17,393 nt of DNA from positions 1 to 17,393 of the forward strand of contig JAEWJG010000028.1 in the NCBI GenBank assembly GCA_023386675.1, given 5' to 3'. Positions 7,613 to 12,995 of this stretch are shown here, one piece after another. Each line of letters starts with the position of its first letter. The stretch's first letter is position 1. This stretch comes from Actinomycetes bacterium. GTDB lineage: Bacteria; Actinomycetota; Actinomycetes; Actinomycetales; Microbacteriaceae. A program made the position numbers and the translations under genes. The notes beneath the pieces were generated by a model. The model was not told the origin of the DNA, searched no databases, and was given only the letters and a program-made list of their open reading frames with translations.

Positions 7613-7622
7613 CCTCTCAGCC
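7607..7622. other. hairpin formed by the two convergent stop codons
   Basis: GGCTGA (7607-7612) and TCAGCC (7617-7622) form a perfect 6-bp stem with a CCTC loop. Each arm is the final Gly codon plus TGA stop of one gene: the channel on the plus strand and the nucleotidyltransferase on the minus strand. Only 4 nt separate the genes, so no other terminator fits. Its strength as a terminator is doubtful. Confidence 0.35.
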
Positions 7623-8411
7623 CTGCTCCGCCACCGCCACGCACTTGCGCAGCAGCTCGACCGCCTCGCGCCCGTCCGTCGCGGTGAACTCCTGCCGCTC
7701 GCCCGCGCGATCGCGCACCACGCGCTCCAGCAGCTCGGCGTGCTCGGGCCATCGCTCGGCCGCGAACGCCGCCGCCGCCGTCTTCGACAGCACGTCGCCG
7801 GTCTCGATCGTCGCGACCAGGCGGATCGGCCCCAGCGCGACCCAGCGCACGGTCTCGGGCCGGATCGGACCGTCGTCCGGGCGGTCGGCGATCTCGCGCT
7901 CGACGCCCTCGCCGATCCCCTGCCAGTAGTCCTGCAGGTTCTGCCGCGAGAACGCGACGACGCCCTCCGCCGCCTTGGGATGCCGGTCGGCGACAGGCGA
8001 CCAGATGACGTTGCCGCCGTCCACGACCCCCTGCACCCCGGACTCCAGCTCGCGCCAGGTGATCCAGCTCAGCTGCGCACCCGGCAGCTGCGAGACGAGC
8101 ACGCCCTCGACCACCTGCGGGGCGGTCTCGACGACGTCCGGGCCCCGGGCGATCTCGGACTCGGTGAGGTAGACGCCGTCGATGTGCGGGTCGGATGCGG
8201 CATGCAGGTCCGCGAGCGCGGGCAGGTCGTCCACGGGGTCGCGGGTGACGACGAACACGACGTCGATGTCGCTGACCCCCGGATGCCAGTCCCCGGCCAC
8301 GGCGGAGCCGGTGACGACCGCGCGGCTCACCAGCCCCGGGGCGAGGCGTCTCTGCTCCAGCAGGAACTGCGTGAGCGCATCGGCGACGGGGGCGGGGAGC
8401 TGCTCGGACAT
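7617..8411 (-). CDS. AadA-like nucleotidyltransferase
   Basis: A 264-residue protein of the polymerase-beta nucleotidyltransferase fold. The active-site motif is TGSAVAGDWHPGVSDID, with G35-S36 and metal-binding D48 and D50. Beyond it, WRELESG at 119-125 and the helical C-terminus (PIRLVATIETGDVLSKTAAAAFAAERWPEH, split in two helices) match the layout of ANT(3'')/ANT(9) aminoglycoside adenylyltransferases such as AadA, which are about 260 residues. It may therefore transfer AMP to a small hydroxylated compound, possibly an aminoglycoside, but related chromosomal proteins often confer no resistance, so substrate and phenotype are unproven. The gene starts 2 nt after the stop of the MFS exporter, with TTGGAG as ribosome site, so the two are almost surely co-expressed. 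Confidence 0.8.
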   Translation of the reverse strand: MSEQLPAPVADALTQFLLEQRRLAPGLVSRAVVTGSAVAGDWHPGVSDIDVVFVVTRDPVDDLPALADLHAASDPHIDGVYLTESEIARGPDVVETAPQVVEGVLVSQLPGAQLSWITWRELESGVQGVVDGGNVIWSPVADRHPKAAEGVVAFSRQNLQDYWQGIGEGVEREIADRPDDGPIRPETVRWVALGPIRLVATIETGDVLSKTAAAAFAAERWPEHAELLERVVRDRAGERQEFTATDGREAVELLRKCVAVAEQG

Positions 8412-8413
8412 GG

Positions 8414-9874
8414 TCACTCCAAGGCGGGTTCGGTGTCCGCGAACGCGAGTCGCGGCACGAAGAAGAGGAGCACTGCGGCGACGAGCGCGCCGAGGCCGCA
8501 GATGGTCCACACGATGAGGTAGCCGAAGAGGCTGGCGGCCGTGGTGGTCACCGTGGCCGCGCCGGTGAGCAGCACGACGCCGAACACCGCCGAGGCGAAG
8601 GATCCGCCCACCGTCTTGGTGGTGTTCGTCATGGCGGTGGCGACGCCGGTCTGCCCGCGCGGGGCGGCGGCCGCGGCGGCGGCGGGGAGCGCTCCGACGA
8701 GCGCGCCCGACCCGATCCCGGCGACGGCCATGTTGACGAAGACCTCCCACGTCTGCAGGTGGAAGGGCAGGAACATCAGGTACCCGACGGCGACCAGGAA
8801 CGACGCGCCGATCAGGGTCACGCGCGGCGTCAGCCACGACGACACCAGCGGGAACACCAGCGCGCCGACGATCATCGAGATCAGGTACGCGCCGATCAGG
8901 ATGCTGCGCTGCCCGGCCGAGAGCCCGAGTCCGTATCCATTGGCCGGGTCGGTGCCCGCGTACGTACTGAGCGGCGCCTGCGCGCCGAGCAGGCTGATCC
9001 CGATGAGGCCGGCGGTGAGCTGTACCGGCCACATCGCAGGGCGCCGCAGCACCCGCAGGTCGATCGCCGGATCCGCCTGCTTCAACTCCCACCGGCCGAA
9101 CGGGATGAACGCCAGGACGCCGAGCAGGATGAGCCCCCACACCCACCAGGTCCCCACGCCGTTCAGCCGCAGGAAGGTCAGCCCGGACGTGATCAACAGG
9201 AGGCCCAGCGCGAGGAGCGAGAACCCGATCCCGTCGAGCGTGCGGCCGGGGACGGCCTCGGACTCGGGGACGCCGAACAGGATCGCGAAGAAGACCAGGC
9301 TGACGGCGACGGCGGGGACCATCAGGGTGATGGTGACGTTCCCGCCGAGCGCCTCAAACAGCAGGCCGGCGCCGACCGCGCCCACGATCGCCCCCGCCTC
9401 CAGGGCGACGACCAGCAGACCGGCTGCGCGCCGGGTCCGGGACGCCGCCGTGCCCGTCCGCCGGCCGCGGTCGAAGATCAGCGCGACCTCCAGCGGCAGC
9501 CAGACCACGTAGAAGCCCTGCAGCGCGAACGCGACCAGGTACGTCACGAAGTCCCCGGAGAACGCGAGCGCCCAGCTGGCGAGCGCCGTGAGCAGCGTCG
9601 CGACGAGCAGGATGCGCTTGTGCCCGAACATGTCGCCGAGCTTCGCGAGCACCGGGACGACCAGGGCGGAGAGCAACAGCTGGGCCGCCTCGAACCAGTT
9701 GTAGTCGGCGTCGTGGATGCCCAGATGCCGCACGATGTCGGAGATCAGCGGGACGTAGTACCCCTGCAGGATGCCGCTGGTCAGCTCGACCAGCGCCAGC
9801 CAGCCGATGAGGGCGGCGGTGGCGCCGATCGCGAGCGTCGCCCGGCGCTGGGTCGACGTCTTCTCCGAGGTCAT
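8414..9874 (-). CDS. DHA2-type (14-TM) MFS drug exporter
   Basis: This 486-residue integral membrane protein has a length and hydrophobicity pattern fitting 14 transmembrane helices, the DHA2 drug:H+ antiporter branch. The cytoplasmic loop signature GDMFGHKR lies at 80-87 after an N-terminal half with GWLALVELTSGILQGYYVPL. A central pair of extra helices lies around 215-270, and an Ala-rich helix (LPAAAAAAAPRGQTG) precedes the last helices. It should export an amphiphilic or cationic compound across the cytoplasmic membrane; the substrate is unknown. No ribosome site precedes the ATG, but TAGCAT lies exactly six nt upstream, so the mRNA is probably leaderless. The nucleotidyltransferase follows after 2 nt, suggesting that the pair modifies and exports the same compound. 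Confidence 0.9.
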   Translation of the reverse strand: MTSEKTSTQRRATLAIGATAALIGWLALVELTSGILQGYYVPLISDIVRHLGIHDADYNWFEAAQLLLSALVVPVLAKLGDMFGHKRILLVATLLTALASWALAFSGDFVTYLVAFALQGFYVVWLPLEVALIFDRGRRTGTAASRTRRAAGLLVVALEAGAIVGAVGAGLLFEALGGNVTITLMVPAVAVSLVFFAILFGVPESEAVPGRTLDGIGFSLLALGLLLITSGLTFLRLNGVGTWWVWGLILLGVLAFIPFGRWELKQADPAIDLRVLRRPAMWPVQLTAGLIGISLLGAQAPLSTYAGTDPANGYGLGLSAGQRSILIGAYLISMIVGALVFPLVSSWLTPRVTLIGASFLVAVGYLMFLPFHLQTWEVFVNMAVAGIGSGALVGALPAAAAAAAPRGQTGVATAMTNTTKTVGGSFASAVFGVVLLTGAATVTTTAASLFGYLIVWTICGLGALVAAVLLFFVPRLAFADTEPALE

Positions 9875-9886
9875 GCGCGGATGCTA
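9875..9886 (-). promoter_or_regulatory. leaderless promoter of the MFS exporter
   Basis: A -10 box TAGCAT (read leftward, 9886-9881) followed by exactly six nt (9880-9875) and the ATG. Transcription should begin at or next to the start codon. It has no recognisable -35 and no ribosome site. Confidence 0.6.
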
Positions 9887-9904
9887 ACACCCGCGCGGCC
9901 CCGG

Positions 9905-9916
9905 TACGGTAGATGG
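9905..9916 (+). promoter_or_regulatory. leaderless promoter of the phosphoribosyltransferase
   Basis: TACGGT at 9905-9910, six nt, then ATG at 9917, with no ribosome site. It lies back to back with the exporter promoter; the two predicted start points are only 43 bp apart, so a -35 at normal spacing would fall on the other promoter's -10. Confidence 0.6.
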
Positions 9917-10438
9917 ATGGCCAGCGAACTCGACGATTCCGGAGCAGACGTCCTTCAGGAGACGGAACGGGAGGTCCTGGGCTGGCTCGAATTCGGTGAG
10001 GCGTCCCGTCATCTCGCGGGCGAGGTCGTCGAGTCGGGCTACGAGCCGGACATGGTGGTCGCCATCGCGCGCGGCGGTCTGCTGCTCGCCGGCGCCATCT
10101 CGTACGCGCTCGGCATCAAAGCCTGCGGCGCGCTGAACGTCGAGTTCTACACCGGCGTCGACTCACGCCTCCCCGAGCCCGTCGTCCTGCCTCCGATGCT
10201 CGACTCGGCCGCGCTGGAGGCGAAGCGCGTGCTGCTGGTGGACGACGTGTCCGACTCCGGCCGCACCCTCGCCATGGTCGTCGACCTCATCTCCGCGTCC
10301 GGCGCGGACGTGCGCACGGTCTGCCTGTACTCGAAGCCCCGCACCGTCCTCGAGCCCGACTTCGTCTGGCGCCGCACCGATCGCTGGATCACCTTCCCGT
10401 GGTCGGCGCTCCCGCCGGTGACCGCCGCCACCCACTGA
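9917..10438 (+). CDS. type I phosphoribosyltransferase
   Basis: A 173-residue cytosolic PRTase. It carries the 13-residue PRPP-binding signature VLLVDDVSDSGRT at 105-117 with its paired acidic residues, an upstream IARGG at 50-54 for the pyrophosphate loop, and a C-terminal WITFPW hood at 157-162 like that of xanthine/guanine (Gpt-type) enzymes. It probably joins a nucleobase to PRPP to form a nucleoside monophosphate. Which base is used cannot be told; xanthine or guanine is suggested by the WITFPW hood. The ATG at 9917 is supported by the leaderless promoter signal. The uracil-DNA glycosylase gene starts 8 nt after its stop, so translation is probably coupled. Confidence 0.88.
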   Translation: MASELDDSGADVLQETEREVLGWLEFGEASRHLAGEVVESGYEPDMVVAIARGGLLLAGAISYALGIKACGALNVEFYTGVDSRLPEPVVLPPMLDSAALEAKRVLLVDDVSDSGRTLAMVVDLISASGADVRTVCLYSKPRTVLEPDFVWRRTDRWITFPWSALPPVTAATH

Positions 10439-10446
10439 CGCCCCGC

Positions 10447-11139
10447 ATGGCCAAGACGCTGGCGGAGCTCGCCGCGGACGGTTCGATGGACCCGGGCTGG
10501 GCGCAGGCGCTCGAACCGGTCGCCGGGCGGATCTCGGCGATGGGCGAGTTCCTCCGCGCAGAGGTCGCGGCGGGCCGGCCGTACCTGCCGGCCGGCGAGA
10601 ACGTGCTGCGGGCGTTCCGGGCTCCGCTGGCGGACGTCCGGGTGCTCATCGTCGGCCAGGACCCGTATCCCACGCCCGGGCATCCCATCGGATTGTCGTT
10701 CGCGGTGGAGCGGCACGTGCGTCCGCTGCCCGGCAGCCTCCGCAACATCTACAAGGAGCTGCGCGACGATCTGGGCATCGACCCGCCTGCGCACGGCGAC
10801 CTCAGCGCGTGGTCGTCCAGCGGGGTGATGCTGCTCAACCGCGTCCTCACCGTCCGCCCCGGCGAGCCGGCCTCGCACCGCGGGAAAGGGTGGGAGGAGG
10901 TCACCGAGCACGCCATCCGCTCGCTGGTCGCCCGCGGACGCCCGTTCGTGTCCATCCTCTGGGGCCGCGACGCGGGGACGCTGAAGCCGCTGCTCGACGG
11001 CAACCCGGTGATCGAGTCCGCGCATCCCAGCCCGCTGTCCGCGTCGCGCGGCTTCTTCGGGTCGAAGCCGTTCTCCCGCGCGAATGCGCTGCTCGAACAC
11101 GCGGGGGAGAAGCCGGTCGACTGGGCGCTGCATCCGTAA
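10447..11139 (+). CDS. ung: uracil-DNA glycosylase, family 1
   Basis: This base-excision repair enzyme cuts uracil from DNA. The 230-residue protein carries the water-activating loop GQDPYP at 70-75 (catalytic D72, Y74), LSF with F85 that stacks on uracil, the uracil-recognising N131 in MLLNRVLTV, and HPSPLSASRGFFG with H193 and the DNA-intercalation Leu. Length and motif order match UNG. The usual GQDPYH His is Pro here, a change I believe is common in actinobacterial members, so activity is expected. It starts 8 nt after the phosphoribosyltransferase stop with no strong ribosome site, hence translational coupling. A longer in-frame start at 10399 would overlap that gene and is less likely. 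Confidence 0.95.
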   Translation: MAKTLAELAADGSMDPGWAQALEPVAGRISAMGEFLRAEVAAGRPYLPAGENVLRAFRAPLADVRVLIVGQDPYPTPGHPIGLSFAVERHVRPLPGSLRNIYKELRDDLGIDPPAHGDLSAWSSSGVMLLNRVLTVRPGEPASHRGKGWEEVTEHAIRSLVARGRPFVSILWGRDAGTLKPLLDGNPVIESAHPSPLSASRGFFGSKPFSRANALLEHAGEKPVDWALHP

Positions 11140-11161
11140 CACCGGGGCAACACGGGCGACG

Positions 11162-11173
11162 TACCCTTGAAGC
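11162..11173 (+). promoter_or_regulatory. leaderless promoter of the GNAT gene
   Basis: TACCCT at 11162-11167, six nt, then GTG at 11174. No ribosome site is present. It lies in the 34-nt gap after the uracil-DNA glycosylase gene, giving the acetyltransferase its own start. Confidence 0.55.
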
Positions 11174-11752
11174 GTGTTGGAAGAGGAATACCAGGAGCGC
11201 CGCGTCCTGCCGCCCCACCTGCGTAAGCAGGAGCCGCCGGAGGCGCCGTTCGAGTACGCGATCCGCGACGCCGAGCCGGCCGACCTCCCGCACGTCCGCG
11301 AGATCTACAACCACTACGTCGCCAACAGCACGGTCACGTTCGACGAGGACGCGATGACGCTGCGCGAGTGGAAGAGCAAGTACGCGTACCTCAAGAAGCT
11401 CGGGATGCCGTTCATCGTCGCCGTGTCACCGACCGGCCAGCTGCTCGGCTACGCGCTGGTGTCGCCGTGGAAGCAGAAGCGCGCCTACCGCTTCACGGTC
11501 GAGAACTCGATCTACCTCGGCGCCGCATCCACCGGCAAGGGCCTCGGCCCGGTCCTGATGCAGGCGCTGATCGACAAGTCGAAGGAGGCGGGTCTCAAGG
11601 AGATGATCGCCGTCATCGCCGACAAGGGCGCAGAGGCGTCGATCAAGATGCACGAGAACTTCGGCTTCACCGAGATCGGCCGGATGGGCCGCGTCGGCTA
11701 CAAGTTCGACCGCTGGCTCGGGACCGTGCTGATGCAGAAGTCGCTGAAGTAG
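11174..11752 (+). CDS. PAT-like GNAT N-acetyltransferase
   Basis: A 192-residue acetyl-CoA-dependent N-acetyltransferase of the phosphinothricin/methionine-sulfoximine type. It has IRDAEPADLPHVREIYNHYV at 30-49, TVTFDED at 53-59, ENSIYLGAASTGKGLG at 110-125 holding the acetyl-CoA pyrophosphate loop, and the family-typical KMHENFGFTEIGRMGRVGYK at 158-177 followed by W181. Such enzymes acetylate the amino group of glutamate-analogue inhibitors or free methionine sulfone/sulfoximine; the native substrate is not known here. The loop reads STGKGLG instead of the common QxRGxG/A. About 28 residues (EEEYQERRVLPPHLRKQ) precede the usual start; the GTG at 11174 is backed by the leaderless promoter signal, so the extension is probably real. 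Sits among other possible drug-handling genes. Confidence 0.9.
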   Translation: MLEEEYQERRVLPPHLRKQEPPEAPFEYAIRDAEPADLPHVREIYNHYVANSTVTFDEDAMTLREWKSKYAYLKKLGMPFIVAVSPTGQLLGYALVSPWKQKRAYRFTVENSIYLGAASTGKGLGPVLMQALIDKSKEAGLKEMIAVIADKGAEASIKMHENFGFTEIGRMGRVGYKFDRWLGTVLMQKSLK

Positions 11753-11776
11753 CTCTCGGGCCTGCCTCCCGCGCGC

Positions 11777-11788
11777 TAGGCTCGCCGC
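11777..11788 (+). promoter_or_regulatory. leaderless promoter of the EXPERA-protein gene
   Basis: TAGGCT at 11777-11782, six nt, then GTG at 11789. No ribosome site is visible. It lies in the 36-nt gap after the GNAT gene. Confidence 0.6.
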
Positions 11789-12343
11789 GTGACCACCGTG
11801 AGCCCCGGGACGGGCGCCGCACCGGTCGCCGCCGCCGCTTCTGCGACCCCGGCGAACCTTCCGCTGCGCAAGCGTCCGTTCGACATCTTCTTCGTCGTGA
11901 TGTTCTCGCTGTTCATCGTGACCTGCATCATCAGCGACGCCATCCCGACGCTCGGCATCCCGCAGACCGCGACGACGACCAACATCCTCGCGCAGTGGAA
12001 CTACACCTACTCGTCGCAGTACGACCCGCTCTACATGCACGAGCCGCTGTGGCTACGGTTCATCACCGGCACCAGTGCGTTCGTCTACCTGCCGTTCTAC
12101 GTGCTGCTCATCGTGTGCCTGGTGAAGGGCCTCAACTGGATCCAGCTGTTCGCCGTCATCTACGCGACCATGATCATCAGCCTGACGGCCATCCCGATCT
12201 TCGGCGTGGAGTTCTTCGGGCCGGTCGGGGACCGCACCCCGAACCCGGTCGTGTTCCTGCTGTACAACGGGCCGTACGTGCTCGTCCCGCTGCTGCTGCT
12301 CATCCGGATGCGGAAGCCGCTGCCGTTCACGAGGAGGTTCTGA
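11789..12343 (+). CDS. EXPERA-domain membrane protein (TMEM97/emopamil-binding-like)
   Basis: A 184-residue four-helix membrane protein: segments at about 31-52, 90-112, 117-139 and 152-173, after a low-complexity Ala-rich N-terminus. The order of motifs matches the EXPERA family of eukaryotic TMEM97 (sigma-2 receptor) and emopamil-binding protein: Asp at the end of helix 1 (D50 in CIISDAI), DPLYMHEPLWLRF at 79-91, a LPFY helix 2, WIQLFAVIY at 117-125 and NGPYVLVPLLLLIRM at 160-174. In eukaryotes these proteins are sterol isomerases or sterol/lipid-binding trafficking proteins; the bacterial role is unknown. The GTG start is supported by the upstream TAGGCT. Its stop overlaps the next gene's ATG (TGATG), so both products are made together. 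Confidence 0.75.
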   Translation: MTTVSPGTGAAPVAAAASATPANLPLRKRPFDIFFVVMFSLFIVTCIISDAIPTLGIPQTATTTNILAQWNYTYSSQYDPLYMHEPLWLRFITGTSAFVYLPFYVLLIVCLVKGLNWIQLFAVIYATMIISLTAIPIFGVEFFGPVGDRTPNPVVFLLYNGPYVLVPLLLLIRMRKPLPFTRRF

Positions 12344-12573
12344 TGCCGCTGCTGGAAGACCTGACCGTCTACGAGGACGGCGACCGCTTCGACGTGTACG
12401 ACCACTCGTTCCCGGATGAGGACGCCGACCTCGGCCGCGGACGGCTGCTCGGTTCGGTGACGGTCACGCCGGAGGGCGAGTACGTGCCCGCGGGCGACGG
12501 CGCCCACTACGAGTACGTCGCCCCGGCGCGCACCCTCGACGAGGCGCTCGCCGCGTTCGTCGGCTCGGCGTAG
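12343..12573 (+). CDS. small acidic protein of unknown function
   Basis: A 76-residue, strongly acidic, soluble protein with no signal peptide or membrane segment. It has Asp/Glu clusters at 5-27, a likely beta hairpin (GRLLGSVTVTPEGEYVP), a Tyr-Glu-Tyr stretch and a C-terminal helix (TLDEALAAFVG). I do not recognise a family. Reality is supported by an excellent ribosome site (GAGGAGG, 7 nt spacing) and a TGATG stop/start overlap with the EXPERA gene, implying coupled translation and perhaps a shared function. Confidence 0.7.
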   Translation: MPLLEDLTVYEDGDRFDVYDHSFPDEDADLGRGRLLGSVTVTPEGEYVPAGDGAHYEYVAPARTLDEALAAFVGSA

Positions 12574-12586
12574 GCGCGGCCGGCGC

Positions 12587-12922
12587 TCAGGCCGGGTGCT
12601 TCGCTCCGAGCTCGAGCAGCCCGACACCGCCGACCACAAGCACCAGGCCGGCGATCTGCAGCCAGGTGAGCGACTCCTTGAAGAACACCCACGAGATGAT
12701 CGCGATCGCCGCCACACCTACGGCCGACCAGATGGCGTAGGCGATCCCGAGCGGGACGCCGCGACCGAGCGCCAGCGACAGCGCGAAGAAGGACGCGACG
12801 TAGCCGACGACGACGATGACGAACGCCCACCACTTGGCGCTCTCGCCGGTGGTGAACTTCAGGAACGTGGTCGCGACGACCTCGGTCGCGATGGCGACCG
12901 CGAGGTAGAGATAGCCCAGCAC
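12587..12922 (-). CDS. SMR-family multidrug efflux protein (EmrE/QacE/SugE type)
   Basis: A 111-residue small multidrug resistance protein with four membrane helices (about 2-20, 33-50, 58-80, 86-105). The essential proton/substrate carboxylate is E14 in IATEVVATTFLKF, the same number as in EmrE. IAYAIWSAVG at 60-69 holds the Tyr and Trp of the substrate pocket. It would act as an antiparallel dimer exchanging protons for cationic compounds, or guanidinium if it is of the Gdx subtype; the IAYAIWSAVG pattern slightly favours the multidrug subtype. The GTG at 12922 is chosen because TACTTT lies exactly six nt upstream and because it gives the normal family length. It converges with the small acidic gene, 13 nt apart, and no strong terminator is seen between. 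Confidence 0.93.
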   Translation of the reverse strand: MLGYLYLAVAIATEVVATTFLKFTTGESAKWWAFVIVVVGYVASFFALSLALGRGVPLGIAYAIWSAVGVAAIAIISWVFFKESLTWLQIAGLVLVVGGVGLLELGAKHPA

Positions 12923-12934
12923 GGAACCAAAGTA
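12923..12934 (-). promoter_or_regulatory. leaderless promoter of the SMR gene
   Basis: Reading leftward, TACTTT (12934-12929), six nt, then GTG at 12922. The divergent lipoprotein gene begins 62 nt beyond this box; its own promoter is not clear to me. Confidence 0.6.
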
Positions 12935-12995
12935 GCGGTGCCGGACACTACCGGGTGAGGGATGGCTCCATCCGGGAGCAGACGAGGGGGAAAAC

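Noticed and set aside
8759..9916. Long plus-strand frame upstream of the phosphoribosyltransferase start
   Set aside because: The portion before 9917 is antisense to the MFS exporter with shadow-like composition; the real gene begins at 9917.
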